The position numbers and the translations under genes are program-made. Source: Microbacterium sp. VKM Ac-2923 (lineage in GTDB: Bacteria; Actinomycetota; Actinomycetes; Actinomycetales; Microbacteriaceae). Taken from it: a DNA stretch of 64,000 nucleotides. This document shows, in pieces, positions 8,741-17,478 of this stretch. Position 1 is the stretch's first letter, and each line of letters opens with the position of its first letter. The stretch spans positions 124,001 through 188,000 of the forward strand of contig NZ_JALGRP010000008.1 of the NCBI RefSeq assembly GCF_022815605.1, in the 5' to 3' direction. Under the pieces are notes generated by a model, which saw only the letters and a list, made by a program, of their open reading frames with translations, made no database searches and was not told the origin of the DNA.

Positions 8741-9846
8741 TCGACGACGACTCCTCGACGACCGTCGGGGTCGTCGTACCTCGCTCGCGCCTGCGCTCGA
8801 CGCTTCGGCGTCGCGTCGCGCGGGTGCGCGATTCGCTCCCCGCGATCGTGCAGATCGTCGTCGCCGCGACCGCGGCGTACGCGTTCGCGCACTTCGTGCT
8901 CGGGCACCCGGTTCCGTTGCTGGCTGCGACCGTGACGGTGTCGAGTCTGGGACTCGTTCGCGACGCGCGTCCCTGGCGGGTCGCCGAGACGGTGATGGGC
9001 ATGCTCGTCGGAATCCTCATCGCCGAGATCGTGTTGGTCGTCGCGGGCAGCGGTTGGTGGCAGATCGCCCTCGCGATGACCGTGACACTTCTGGCCGCTC
9101 GCTTCCTCTCTCCGCAGCCGGGCTTCGCCCTGGCAGCGGTGGTGCAGTCGCTCATCGCGCTCGTCGTGGTCACGGGGGCGCCGTTCCTGCGCCTCGTCGA
9201 CGGGGCTATCGGCGGCGTCGCGGCGCTCGTCGTCACGGCGCTCATCCCGCGCACGTTGCGGCGCACCGAGCTGCGCGATGCCGACGAGCTGTTCGACGCT
9301 CTCGAGGTCGCGATGTCCACGATCGTGCGAGCGCTGCGCCGAGGCGATCGCGCCCGGGCCGAGCGCGGCCTCGAACGCGCACGCGCGCTCCAGACCTACG
9401 TCGACGCCTGGACCGGGTCACTGGAGTCGGGCCGAGAGGTGGCCCGTATCTCGCCCTTCCTCCGGCGTCAGCGCACCGAGCTGCAGCGTCACGAGCGGGT
9501 GCGGGGGGCGTTGGATCTGACCACGCGCAACCTCCGGGTCGTCGCCCGCCGCGCCGCGTACCTGTGCGTCGACGGGGACGCCCGGCCCATCCCGGCGGAC
9601 CTGTTGGCCGAACTCGCCCGGGGTGCCTCCCTGGTGCGCGACAGCCTCGACGACATCTCGCTCGAGCCGGCGGCGCGCTCGACCCTCGTGGCCGTCACGC
9701 GCCGCCTCGATCCGGCGGTGCTGCTCCCGGACGGCGGAGTGGGCGAACTCAATCTCGTGGCAGCGATGCGGCCCTTGGCCGTCGACCTGCTGACAGCAGC
9801 GGGGATGGCCTCGGCTGACGCCCGGGCGCTGCTGCCGCGCATCTGA
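8737..9846 (+). CDS. FUSC/aromatic acid exporter-like membrane protein
   Basis: 369-residue membrane protein with about four to six N-terminal hydrophobic segments (for example AIVQIVVAATAAYAFAHFVL, VAETVMGMLVGILIAEIVL and IALAMTVTLLAARFL), followed by a long soluble helical C-terminal half (ELRDADELFDALEVAMSTI onward). This layout matches the FUSC/aromatic acid exporter group (ArAE-like, DUF939/YgaH-type), proposed to export small aromatic compounds. The gene starts within the ygfZ stop codon. The substrate is unknown. Confidence 0.8.
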   Translation: MIDDDSSTTVGVVVPRSRLRSTLRRRVARVRDSLPAIVQIVVAATAAYAFAHFVLGHPVPLLAATVTVSSLGLVRDARPWRVAETVMGMLVGILIAEIVLVVAGSGWWQIALAMTVTLLAARFLSPQPGFALAAVVQSLIALVVVTGAPFLRLVDGAIGGVAALVVTALIPRTLRRTELRDADELFDALEVAMSTIVRALRRGDRARAERGLERARALQTYVDAWTGSLESGREVARISPFLRRQRTELQRHERVRGALDLTTRNLRVVARRAAYLCVDGDARPIPADLLAELARGASLVRDSLDDISLEPAARSTLVAVTRRLDPAVLLPDGGVGELNLVAAMRPLAVDLLTAAGMASADARALLPRI

Positions 9847-9936
9847 GTCCTCCGCGCGGCTCCCGTCGGCGGTGCCCGGCGGTCCGCGCATGAGCGGCCG
9901 ACCGTGTCGTGGTCGCCGATTCGTCGGGCCCGGATG

Positions 9937-10734
9937 TCACTGCGGCGCCACGGCCTCCCAGGCGACACCGACTTCGCCCAGTCGCCAGCGCTCGCGCCGC
10001 ACCAGGGGCCACCCGGCATCCTGCAACGCGTGCATCGCGGTCCGCCAGCGATGCACAGCCCCGAAGGGCGCGACCGCCGCGGCGCGCGTCCACTCCCGGT
10101 CCAGGGATGCCACGAACGCGTGCACCCGTTCCCCCGGGACGTTCCGGTGTATCAGAGCCTTCGGCAGACGTTCGGCGGCGACGGCGGGGGAGTCGAGCTC
10201 GGCGAGGCGGAGCGAGATCGTGAGGCTGCGGGGCGATGCGTCGTCTCCCACCTCCGCCCAGGTGGCGATCCGGCCGATCTCATCGCAGGTGCCTTCGACC
10301 AGGATGCCGCCCGGTTGCAACCGCCCGCACATGCGCGACCAGGCGTCGGCGACGTCGGCTTCGTCGTACTGACGCAGCACGTTCATCGCGCGGATGATCG
10401 CCGGGCGTCGCCCCCGAGTGGTGGGGATCTCGAACCCGCCCCGAGCGAACGACACGCCCGCGGCACCCGCGGCCTGCTCGCGCGCGCGGGCGACGCGATC
10501 GGCGTCGATCTCGAGGCCCAGCACCGTGGCGTCCGGCCGCACTCGGGCGAGGCGGGCGTGCAGTTCGAGGGGGGTGACCGCACTCGCACCGAATCCGAGG
10601 TCGACCACGAGCGGATCGTCGGCGCGTCGCAGAGCCGGATGCCGGGCGATCCACCGGTCGACGCGGCGAAGGCGATTCACCCCGGTCGTGCCGCGCGTGG
10701 GACGACCGATCGGGGAGGAACTCACGTCCGACAT
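9937..10734 (-). CDS. class I SAM-dependent methyltransferase
   Basis: 265-residue protein with a Rossmann-type SAM-binding start, PLVVDLGFGASAVTPLEL (motif I, DLGFG), followed by ATVLGLEIDADRVARA (acidic motif II residue) and the motif IV/V area ILVEGTCDEIG. Substrate cannot be inferred; similar proteins are annotated simply as class I methyltransferases in Microbacteriaceae. The start ATG 10734 is preferred over a much longer upstream frame that would run through the gpmA promoter and coding region. It is convergent with the FUSC-type gene (90-nt gap, no strong terminator seen) and divergent from gpmA. Confidence 0.85.
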   Translation of the reverse strand: MSDVSSSPIGRPTRGTTGVNRLRRVDRWIARHPALRRADDPLVVDLGFGASAVTPLELHARLARVRPDATVLGLEIDADRVARAREQAAGAAGVSFARGGFEIPTTRGRRPAIIRAMNVLRQYDEADVADAWSRMCGRLQPGGILVEGTCDEIGRIATWAEVGDDASPRSLTISLRLAELDSPAVAAERLPKALIHRNVPGERVHAFVASLDREWTRAAAVAPFGAVHRWRTAMHALQDAGWPLVRRERWRLGEVGVAWEAVAPQ

Positions 10735-10785
10735 GATGCCAGCCGCGGCTGCGGTCAGGGGCCCGTGCGTCGATAGCATGGGGGC

Positions 10786-11532
10786 ATGCCTCACACGCTG
10801 ATCCTCCTCCGCCACGGGCAGAGCGAGTGGAACAAGACCAACCAGTTCACCGGCTGGGTCGACGTGCGACTCACCGACCAGGGCAAGGCCGAGGCGAAGC
10901 GCGGGGGCGAACTGCTCGCCGAATCCGGCATTCTGCCCGATGTGCTGCACACCTCGGTGCTCAGCCGTGCCATTCAGACGGCGAACATCGCGCTCGACGC
11001 GGCCGACCGCCTCTGGATCCCCGTCAAGCGCTCGTGGCGCCTGAACGAGCGTCACTACGGTGCGCTGCAGGGCAAGGACAAGGCGCAAACGCTCGAAGAG
11101 TTCGGCAACGACCAGTTCATGCTCTGGCGTCGTTCGTTCGACGTGCCGCCGCCCGCGCTGCCCGCAGACGACCAGTACAGCCAGGTCGGCGACCCCCGCT
11201 ACGGCGGCATCGACGGCGAGGTGCCCGACACCGAGTCACTCAAGATCGTGATCGACCGCATGCTGCCCTACTGGCACAGCGACATCGTCCCCGACCTGCA
11301 GGCGGGCAAGACCGTGCTCGTCACCGCGCACGGCAACTCGCTGCGCGGGCTCGTCAAGCACCTCGAGGGCATCAGCGACGCGGACATCGCCGAGCTGAAC
11401 ATCCCCACCGGCATCCCGCTGGTCTACCGTTTGAACGACGACCTCACCCCCGTCGGACCGGGCGAGTACCTCGACCCCGAGGCTGCGGCAGCCGGCGCCG
11501 CGGCGGTGGCGGCCCAGGGCAACAAGCACTGA
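10786..11532 (+). CDS. gpmA: 2,3-bisphosphoglycerate-dependent phosphoglycerate mutase
   Basis: 248-residue dPGM that interconverts 3- and 2-phosphoglycerate in glycolysis and gluconeogenesis. The phosphohistidine motif [10 protein letters not shown] is at residues 7-16. Other family hallmarks are [22 protein letters not shown] and the second active-site histidine in [16 protein letters not shown]. It ends in a short alanine-rich tail. Placement beside phoU and senX3-regX3 is widely conserved in actinobacteria, where gpm lies next to the phosphate-sensing genes. A 48-bp perfect palindrome follows its stop. Confidence 0.97.
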   Translation: MPHTLILLRHGQSEWNKTNQFTGWVDVRLTDQGKAEAKRGGELLAESGILPDVLHTSVLSRAIQTANIALDAADRLWIPVKRSWRLNERHYGALQGKDKAQTLEEFGNDQFMLWRRSFDVPPPALPADDQYSQVGDPRYGGIDGEVPDTESLKIVIDRMLPYWHSDIVPDLQAGKTVLVTAHGNSLRGLVKHLEGISDADIAELNIPTGIPLVYRLNDDLTPVGPGEYLDPEAAAAGAAAVAAQGNKH

Positions 11533-11537
11533 CGCGA

Positions 11538-11585
11538 CGACGAGAAGGGGGTGGATGCCGATCGGCATCCACCCCCTTCTCGTCG
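11538..11585. terminator. bidirectional hairpin terminator between gpmA and phoU
   Basis: A perfect inverted repeat with 24-bp arms (11538-11561 and 11562-11585) and no unpaired centre lies between the convergent ends of gpmA and phoU, 5 nt from each stop. The arms begin CGACGAGAAGGGGG and meet at GCCGATCGGC. It can serve as terminator for both genes; there is no long T-run, as is usual at high GC. Confidence 0.85.
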
Positions 11586-11590
11586 AACGC

Positions 11591-12274
11591 TCAGATGACC
11601 GGGCTGGGCTCCTGAACGGTCTCGTCGTCGGCGCCGGCCCAGTCGCCGGTGGCGAGGTAGACGACTTTCTTGGCGACCGACACCGCGTGGTCGGCGAAGC
11701 GCTCGTGGTAGCGGCTCGCGAGGGTCGCGTCGACCGTGGCCGTCGCCTCGCCCTTCCATGAGTCGCCGAGCACCTTCTCGAACACACTCACGTGCAGTTC
11801 GTCGATGTCGTCGTCTGCGTCGCGGATCGCCTCGGCGATCCGGAGGTCTTGCGTGCGCAGCAGCTCGGCGAGCTTGCGTGCGACCTCGACGTCGAGCTCG
11901 CCCATGCGGGTGAACGTGCTCTTGAGGCCCTTGGGGATCGCCCGCTCGGGGAAGCGCGAGCGCGCGAGCTGAGCGATGTGCTCGGCCATGTCGCCCATGC
12001 GCTCGAGCGAGGCGCTGACGCGCAGGGCGGTGACCACGATGCGCAGATCGCGCGCCACGGGCTGCTGGCGAGCGAGGATCTCGATCGCGAGCTCGTCGAG
12101 CGCGACGGCCTTCTCGTCGATGATCGCGTCGGCCTCGATGACTTCTTCGGCGAGGGATACGTCGCTGGTTCCGAACGCGCGGGTGGCGCGATCGATCGCG
12201 ACCGTCACGAGGTCGGCGATCTCGACCAGGCGGCTCTGGACGTCCTCGAGGGACTGGTGGAATACTTCGCGCAT
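11591..12274 (-). CDS. phoU: PhoU phosphate-signalling regulator
   Basis: 227-residue PhoU made of two three-helix-bundle repeats, which couples the Pst phosphate transporter to the SenX3/PhoR kinase and keeps the system off when phosphate is plentiful. The helical repeats show LERMGDMAEHIAQLARSRF (first E-x2-GD-x4-I signature) and YHERFADHAVSVAKKVVYL (second, degenerate: ERFADHAV). Start ATG 12274 is supported by GAGGAAGG upstream. It is transcribed away from senX3-regX3. The pst transporter genes are not in the window. Confidence 0.94.
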   Translation of the reverse strand: MREVFHQSLEDVQSRLVEIADLVTVAIDRATRAFGTSDVSLAEEVIEADAIIDEKAVALDELAIEILARQQPVARDLRIVVTALRVSASLERMGDMAEHIAQLARSRFPERAIPKGLKSTFTRMGELDVEVARKLAELLRTQDLRIAEAIRDADDDIDELHVSVFEKVLGDSWKGEATATVDATLASRYHERFADHAVSVAKKVVYLATGDWAGADDETVQEPSPVI

Positions 12275-12392
12275 GGCGGGTACCTTCCTCGTCGGCGGCA
12301 CGGCACAAGGGTGTTCCGCAACCCTCGGGGATTCTCCCCAGCGAAGGTTAACGAGCGGTGCTGTGACAGTGAATACTAGCCCGCTCGCGCCG

Positions 12393-12419
12393 GTGAACGG
12401 GGGTGAACGGCGGGTGAAG
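12393..12419. promoter_or_regulatory. candidate RegX3 (Pho-box-like) repeats between phoU and senX3
   Basis: Three near-identical heptamers GGTGAAC, GGTGAAC and GGTGAAG start at 12392/3, 12402/3 and 12413/4, that is at 10- and 11-nt spacing, 28-54 nt before the senX3 start and about 120 nt before phoU. PhoP/RegX3-type regulators bind direct repeats of GTTCACC with 11-nt period, the reverse complement of these. Position in the shared regulatory region fits autoregulation; this is inference from motif and location. Confidence 0.6.
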
Positions 12420-12446
12420 CCTGACCCTCGCCCCTACGCTGGAGCC

Positions 12447-13661
12447 ATGGAACAACCGCAGCTCGCGCTGCTCTCGCTCCTTGCAGGTCTCCTGATCGGA
12501 GCCACGGTGGTCGGCCTGGTGGTCTGGGCACTGCGGGCTCGCGATCGATCCCTGGCCCAGACGACCGTCGACGTGCCGGAGGGGGTGGACGCCATGCTCG
12601 AGGCGATGGACGACCCCGCCTTCGTGTGCGACATGTCGTCGACGGTGCTGGCGCTTTCTCCCGCTGCCGAGGTGTTCGGCGTGCACGCCGGCGAGGTCGT
12701 CTCCAGCGACGAGCTGAAACGTGTGGCCCGGCTCGCCCGCGATACCGGCGCCGGCGTCGCGGAGAACCTCCGACTGCATCGCGGGGCCGCCCCCGCGGAG
12801 GCTCGCCTGGTCGCGGTGCGGGCGACGCCCATCTCGAATCGGCTCACCCTGCTCGTCCTGCGCGACATCACCGAGCGCGAGCGGGTCGAGGAGATGCGCC
12901 GGGACTTCGTGGCCAACACCAGTCACGAGTTGAAGACCCCCGTGGGCGCGGTGAGCCTGCTCGCCGAGGCCATCGAGTCGGCGGCCGACGACCCCGCTCA
13001 GGTGCGTCACTTCGCGTCGCGGATGCAGGCCGAGGTGGCCCGTCTGGGCGCCCTCGTCAATCGCATCCTGAGTCTGTCGCGCCTGCAGGCGTCGGACGAG
13101 CTGCGCGACGTCCGCGACGTGTCGGTCGACGAGGTCGTCACCGCGGCGGTCGAGGCGCACATCGTGCAGGCCGACTCGGCTCAGGTGGTGGTCGTGCGCG
13201 GCGGCACGAAGGGGCTCTGGGTGCGTGGCGAGCCTCAGATCCTCACCGAGGCCGTCGGCAACCTCATCGCGAACGCCATCGCCTATTCGCCCCAGGGGTC
13301 GAAGGTGGGGGTCGGCGTCAAGCTCGACGCCGAGGTGGTCGAGATCGCCGTCACCGATCGCGGCATCGGCATCCCCGAAAGCGACCAGCACCGTGTGTTC
13401 GAGCGCTTCTACCGCGCGGACCAGGCGCGTTCGCGTCGTACCGGCGGTACCGGACTCGGCCTCTCGATCGTCAAGCACGCCGTGCAGCGCCACGGCGGTG
13501 AGGTACGACTGTGGTCGCGGCCCGACCGCGGCTCGACATTCACCATCCGCCTTCCGTTGTCGGAGACTCCCGACCTCGACAGCGTCCGTCCGAAACCGCG
13601 TCGCAAAGGCCGCAAGGCCTCCGGCGCCACTCCCGCACCCGTGAAGGAAGACACCCCATGA
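12447..13661 (+). CDS. senX3: SenX3-type sensor histidine kinase
   Basis: 404-residue membrane histidine kinase of the phosphate-responsive SenX3/PhoR group. An N-terminal transmembrane segment (ALLSLLAGLLIGATVVGLVVW) is followed by a PAS-like domain (DPAFVCDMSSTVLALSPAAEVFG) and the HisKA domain with the phosphorylated histidine in NTSHELKTPVGA (His160). The ATPase domain shows the N box NLIANAIAYSP, DRGIGIP and GGTGLGLSIVKHA. The C-terminus is a basic tail. ATG 12447 follows GGAG. The stop overlaps the regX3 start by 4 nt (ATGA), so kinase and regulator are coupled. Confidence 0.95.
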   Translation: MEQPQLALLSLLAGLLIGATVVGLVVWALRARDRSLAQTTVDVPEGVDAMLEAMDDPAFVCDMSSTVLALSPAAEVFGVHAGEVVSSDELKRVARLARDTGAGVAENLRLHRGAAPAEARLVAVRATPISNRLTLLVLRDITERERVEEMRRDFVANTSHELKTPVGAVSLLAEAIESAADDPAQVRHFASRMQAEVARLGALVNRILSLSRLQASDELRDVRDVSVDEVVTAAVEAHIVQADSAQVVVVRGGTKGLWVRGEPQILTEAVGNLIANAIAYSPQGSKVGVGVKLDAEVVEIAVTDRGIGIPESDQHRVFERFYRADQARSRRTGGTGLGLSIVKHAVQRHGGEVRLWSRPDRGSTFTIRLPLSETPDLDSVRPKPRRKGRKASGATPAPVKEDTP

Positions 13662-14341
13662 CTCGTGTTCTGATCGTCGAGGACGAGCCCGACCTGGCCG
13701 ACCCCCTGGCTTACCTGCTCCGCCGGGAGGGCTACGAGGTCGAGATCGCCGAGGACGGCGCTCTGGCCTTGACAGCGTTCCGCGACCGAGGCGCGGACAT
13801 CCTGCTGCTGGACCTCATGCTCCCGGGCATGCCCGGCACGGAGGTGTGCCGGCAGCTGCGCCTGACCTCTCAGGTGCCCATCATCATGCTCACGGCCAAG
13901 GACTCCGAGGTCGACATCGTCGTGGGACTCGAGCTCGGCGCCGACGATTACATCACCAAGCCGTACTCGACGCGTGAGCTGTTGGCCCGCATGCGCGCGG
14001 TCCTCCGACGTCGCACACCGGACGACAGCGACCTCGATGACCGCGTCCTGGCCGGGGGGCGCGTGGTCCTGGACATCGACCGCCACACGGTGGCGGTGGA
14101 CGGGGGAGAGATCAACATGCCCCTGAAGGAGTTCGAGCTGCTGGAGGTGCTGATGCGCAATGCGGGACGCGTCCTGACGCGCGGCCAGCTCATCGACCGC
14201 GTGTGGGGGACCGACTACTTCGGAGACACCAAGACGCTCGACGTGCACATCAAGCGGATCCGCTCGCGTATCGAGCAGAACCCGAGCGAGCCCAGCATGC
14301 TCGTCACCGTCCGGGGGCTGGGCTACCGCTTCGAGGGGTGA
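13658..14341 (+). CDS. regX3: RegX3-type response regulator
   Basis: 227-residue OmpR/PhoB-family regulator, cognate partner of SenX3, controlling genes for phosphate limitation. The receiver shows the acidic pocket in LIVEDEPD, the phosphoacceptor Asp52 in LLLDLMLPGMPG, the conserved Thr in MLTAKD and Lys in YITKPYS. The winged-helix domain ends with KTLDVHIKRIRSRIE and TVRGLGYRFEG. It starts inside the senX3 stop. A strong hairpin lies 8 nt downstream of its stop. Confidence 0.96.
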   Translation: MTRVLIVEDEPDLADPLAYLLRREGYEVEIAEDGALALTAFRDRGADILLLDLMLPGMPGTEVCRQLRLTSQVPIIMLTAKDSEVDIVVGLELGADDYITKPYSTRELLARMRAVLRRRTPDDSDLDDRVLAGGRVVLDIDRHTVAVDGGEINMPLKEFELLEVLMRNAGRVLTRGQLIDRVWGTDYFGDTKTLDVHIKRIRSRIEQNPSEPSMLVTVRGLGYRFEG

Positions 14342-14348
14342 CGTTGCG

Positions 14349-14391
14349 AACGACGAAGGCGCCGACGGAATCCGTCGGCGCCTTCGTCGTT
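14349..14391. terminator. hairpin terminator after regX3
   Basis: Two perfectly complementary 21-nt arms (14349-14369 and 14371-14391), beginning AACGACGAAGGCGCC and with a single unpaired centre base before loop opening, follow the regX3 stop and precede the convergent lipoprotein gene. The right arm belongs to copy 1 of a 53-bp tandem repeat, so the second copy could pair with the left arm in part as an alternative hairpin. Confidence 0.85.
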
Positions 14392-14476
14392 GCGATCAGG
14401 TGGAGGGGTCGGCGTCGGCGAGATCCGTCGGCGCCTTGATCGTCGCGATCAGGTGGAGGGGGTCGGCGTCGCCGTG
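14371..14476. repeat. 53-bp imperfect tandem duplication covering a gene end
   Basis: The segment starting TCCGTCGGCGCCTT at 14371 is repeated from 14424 with three mismatches and one inserted G over about 48 nt (period 53). The shared part includes GCGATCAGGTGGAGGGG, which holds the stop codon (complement of TCA) and last codons of the minus-strand lipoprotein gene. Copy 2 carries the present gene end; copy 1 is a displaced relic of the same end attached to the terminator arm. Confidence 0.85.
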
Positions 14477-15015
14477 GGAGTGGGGGTCACCGTGTTGGTG
14501 GGGATCGGTGCGAGCGTCACCGTCACCTCGGGCGTCGGCGCGAGGGGCGCGAGGTATTCGAGGGCGCCGTCGAGCACAGGAACCTGCACGAGGGTTCCCT
14601 GGCCGTCGCCGGACTGGAAGTAGACGGGCACCGTGGAACCGGGGACGGCGTCGATGTCGCTGAGACGCAGCGGTTCGACGTCGTCGGCCAGGTCGCCGAG
14701 GCTGAGCGTGCGACCGGCGGGAACGTTCACCGCGGCGCGGACGGCCGAGGAGCCCTCGCCGACCTCGATGCGCAGAACCAGCTGGTCGGTGGTCGAGTTG
14801 ACGATGGCGCCGATGAAGTTGCCGGTGGTGCCGTCGTCGTCGGCGACGATGAGAGCGTTGCGCACCGACAGGGGACCGGCGTCGGCCGGGACGTTCACGC
14901 CGTCGGAGGCCGAGTAGTCGATGGTGGTCGCCTGCGGAGCGATGAGGTTGCACCCCGTCGTGCCCAGCAGAACAGCGGCACCCAGGGCCACGGACGCGAT
15001 CAGGCGCGTTTTCAC
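14449..15015 (-). CDS. lipoprotein, unknown function
   Basis: 188-residue exported protein with a lipoprotein signal peptide ([21 protein letters not shown], cysteine at about residue 23). The mature part is rich in beta-type sequence ([25 protein letters not shown] resembles copper-chaperone-like or DUF461-type folds of actinobacterial lipoproteins near carD), then a Thr/Pro-rich tail ([13 protein letters not shown]). Start is GTG 15015, chosen because GGAGGATCC precedes it and the signal peptide begins there. It is divergent from carD. The 3' end lies in a tandem duplication. No enzymatic motif is seen. Confidence 0.8.
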   Translation of the reverse strand: MKTRLIASVALGAAVLLGTTGCNLIAPQATTIDYSASDGVNVPADAGPLSVRNALIVADDDGTTGNFIGAIVNSTTDQLVLRIEVGEGSSAVRAAVNVPAGRTLSLGDLADDVEPLRLSDIDAVPGSTVPVYFQSGDGQGTLVQVPVLDGALEYLAPLAPTPEVTVTLAPIPTNTVTPTPTATPTPST

Positions 15016-15222
15016 GGATCCTCCAAGATCGACAGACGGCATCCCCCTCATCCTACGGGGTACGCGCTGCGGGTCCGTCTCGCGCCCACGGCGTCCGGGG
15101 CCGTGCGTTTCGCGAGCGCGGGCGGGCGGTGCGCTCGCGAGAGGGGTGGGCCGAAAGGTGGGCGGAACCTTAGCGCATGCGGGCCTGTGGTATCCTGGAT
15201 GTTGCCGAAAGGACATAACTCC

Positions 15223-15705
15223 ATGCTTTTTGAGGTTGGCGAGACCGTCGTTTACCCGCACCATGGCGCGGCCACGATCATCGAGGTCAAGGAACGCGTT
15301 ATCAAGGGCGAGACGAAGAAGTACCTGAAGCTCAACGTCACGCAGGGAGACCTCGTCATCGAGGTCCCGGCTGACAACGTCGACCTCGTCGGCGTTCGTG
15401 ACGTGATCGGCAAAGAGGGTCTCGATCGCGTCTTCGAGGTGCTGCGCGCGCCCTTCACCGAGGAGCCGACCAACTGGTCGCGCCGCTACAAGGCGAACCT
15501 CGAGAAGCTCGCATCGGGCGACGTGATCAAGGTCAGCGAGGTCGTACGCGACCTGTGGCGCCGAGACCAGGACCGCGGTCTCTCCGCCGGCGAGAAGCGC
15601 ATGCTGGCCAAGGCCCGTCAGATCCTCGTGTCCGAGCTCGCTCTGGCGGAGAAGACCGACGAAGATCGCGCGGGCGTCGTGCTCGACGAGGTCCTCGCGT
15701 CCTGA
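15223..15705 (+). CDS. carD: CarD family transcription regulator
   Basis: 160-residue CarD, an RNA polymerase-binding factor that stabilises open complexes at rRNA and many housekeeping promoters. The N-terminal RNAP-interaction Tudor-like domain reads [19 protein letters not shown]; the C-terminal helical domain includes [17 protein letters not shown] and [20 protein letters not shown] with the conserved tryptophan in [18 protein letters not shown] 15223 follows GAAAGGA. A likely -10 element TATCCT lies at 15191-15196. The divergent gene encodes a lipoprotein and ispDF follows 48 nt later, the usual actinobacterial order. Confidence 0.96.
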   Translation: MLFEVGETVVYPHHGAATIIEVKERVIKGETKKYLKLNVTQGDLVIEVPADNVDLVGVRDVIGKEGLDRVFEVLRAPFTEEPTNWSRRYKANLEKLASGDVIKVSEVVRDLWRRDQDRGLSAGEKRMLAKARQILVSELALAEKTDEDRAGVVLDEVLAS

Positions 15706-15753
15706 CCGCAGACGGCGTGAGGCGCCTCGTCGCCGTCGCGCTAGCGTGATCGG

Positions 15754-16953
15754 GTGACTCTCACTCCTGTACCGCGGATCGCGGTCGTCGTCGTCGCCGC
15801 CGGCTCCGGCACCCGCCTTCGCGGCGGGGCACCGAAGGCTTTCGTCGGTCTCGACGCGAGGTCGATCCTGCACCGCAGTCTTCTCGGCGTCTTCGGGGGT
15901 CCGTCCGCGCAGGTGGTCGTCGTGGTGCCCGACGGGTACGAGGGCGACGCTCTCACCGATGCGCGGGATGCCGCGGGGCCGGCCGCCGACCTCGTCACGA
16001 TCGTGACCGGTGGTGCCACGCGGCAGGACTCGGTGGCTGCGGGTGTGTCGGCACTGCGGGCTGACATCGAGATCGTTCTCGTGCACGACGCAGCGCGGGC
16101 GCTGACACCCTCCGCGGTGTTCGAGCGGGTCGTCGCCGCCGTCGACGCAGGTGCCGCCGCGGTCATCCCGACGGTCCCCGTCGTCGACACCATCAAGCGG
16201 GTCGACCACACGGGCCGCGTCGTCGAGGGTGTCGACCGTTCCGAGCTCGCGGCGGCGCAGACGCCGCAGGGCTTCCGACGCGACGTCCTCGCCGCGGCAC
16301 TCGCGAGTGCTGAAGCGGATCACACCGATGACGCCGCGCTCGTGTCCGCGGCGGGTCACGACGTCGTCACCGTTGCGGGCGACGCCATCGCCTTCAAGAT
16401 CACCACCGGGGCCGACCTCGAGCGCGCGCGGTCTCTCATGCAGGTCTCGCCCGTGGCGTCCTCCTCCGAGCCCTCCGCGCCGGTGTTCCGCGTGGGCATC
16501 GGCACCGACGTGCACGGCTTCGGGGGCGAGGGCGCGCTCTGGCTCGCCGGCCTCGAATGGCCGGGGGAGCGGGCTCTCTCCGGACACTCCGATGGCGATG
16601 CGGTCGCACATGCGATCGTCGACGCGTTGCTGGCGGCGGCGGGCCTGGGCGACATCGGAACGCATTTCGGCACCGACCGCCCCGAGTTCGCCGGAGCGCA
16701 CGCCGAGGCGTTCCTCGCCCACACCGTCGAGCTGTTGCGCGACGCGGGGTGGCGCGTCGGCAACGTCTCCGTGCAGGTGCAGGCCAACCGCCCGCGCTTC
16801 GCGGCGCGCCGCACCGAGGCCGAGCAGGCGCTGTCGGCAGCCCTCGGGGGCGTCGCGGTGTCGGTGAGCGCGACCACGACCGACGGCCTGGGCTTCACCG
16901 GTCGCACCGAGGGAGTCGCCGCCTTCGCCACGGCCCTGGTGATCGCCGTCTAG
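15754..16953 (+). CDS. ispDF: bifunctional IspD-IspF isoprenoid enzyme
   Basis: 399-residue fusion of two enzymes of the MEP pathway. Residues 1-235 are IspD (2-C-methyl-D-erythritol 4-phosphate cytidylyltransferase) with the nucleotide-binding start [19 protein letters not shown] and the LVHDAARAL motif. Residues 245-399 are IspF (MEcPP synthase) with the metal-binding [26 protein letters not shown] and the terminal [14 protein letters not shown]. The separate IspE step must be encoded elsewhere. Start is GTG 15754. The stop overlaps that of the convergent GNAT gene by 4 nt. Fused IspDF is found in some actinobacteria and proteobacteria. Confidence 0.96.
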   Translation: MTLTPVPRIAVVVVAAGSGTRLRGGAPKAFVGLDARSILHRSLLGVFGGPSAQVVVVVPDGYEGDALTDARDAAGPAADLVTIVTGGATRQDSVAAGVSALRADIEIVLVHDAARALTPSAVFERVVAAVDAGAAAVIPTVPVVDTIKRVDHTGRVVEGVDRSELAAAQTPQGFRRDVLAAALASAEADHTDDAALVSAAGHDVVTVAGDAIAFKITTGADLERARSLMQVSPVASSSEPSAPVFRVGIGTDVHGFGGEGALWLAGLEWPGERALSGHSDGDAVAHAIVDALLAAAGLGDIGTHFGTDRPEFAGAHAEAFLAHTVELLRDAGWRVGNVSVQVQANRPRFAARRTEAEQALSAALGGVAVSVSATTTDGLGFTGRTEGVAAFATALVIAV

Positions 16954-17411
16954 AGCTCGCGGGTCATGAAGGTCGAGAGCGGATCGGGCTCGTACGGCGC
17001 GAAGGCCTCGCACTCGCGGAACCCCTCGCTCGCGTAAAGACCGCGTGCCGCGGCGAAATCGTCGGTGCTGCCGGTCTCGAGCAGGAGGGTCCGGATGCCG
17101 CGCTCCGCGGCATCCTCCATGATGTGCCGCAGCATCGCGCGGCCGATGCCCTGCCCGAGGAAGTGCTGCACGACGCGCATCGACTTCAGCTCGGCACGGT
17201 CACGGCCCAGGTCCTTGCACGCGCCGATCCCGGCGAGCTCCTCGTCGACCCACGCCGACCATACGGTGACGCCGTCGGCGCTCAGACGATCCGCGTCGAG
17301 GGCGTGCACGCTCTCGACGGGAGTGTTCTCGAGCATGCCCGCCAGGTGGACGGCGACCAGGGCGCGCGTTTCGGCGCCGGTGAGGTCGTCGGGGCGGATG
17401 AGCAGGGGCAT
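16950..17411 (-). CDS. GNAT family N-acetyltransferase
   Basis: 153-residue acetyltransferase of the GNAT fold that transfers acetyl from acetyl-CoA to an unknown amine. The acetyl-CoA-binding motif A is visible as [20 protein letters not shown] (Q/R-x2-G-x-G/A form: GQGIGRA), followed by the C-terminal [24 protein letters not shown] and the tail [11 protein letters not shown]. The start is ATG 17411, with the preceding long frame rejected because it runs into cysS. It is convergent with ispDF and divergent from cysS. Confidence 0.88.
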   Translation of the reverse strand: MPLLIRPDDLTGAETRALVAVHLAGMLENTPVESVHALDADRLSADGVTVWSAWVDEELAGIGACKDLGRDRAELKSMRVVQHFLGQGIGRAMLRHIMEDAAERGIRTLLLETGSTDDFAAARGLYASEGFRECEAFAPYEPDPLSTFMTREL

Positions 17412-17478
17412 ACCGGCACCGTATCCGCCGCGTGTTTCCCCCAGGTGTCGTGCACGGGGCGGCCGGTAGGGTTGAGAA

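Noticed and set aside
14449..17013. An open minus-strand frame of more than 850 codons running through carD and ispDF
   Set aside because: It is the antisense of two well-identified genes; only its last 189 codons, with a lipoprotein signal and ribosome-binding site, are real.
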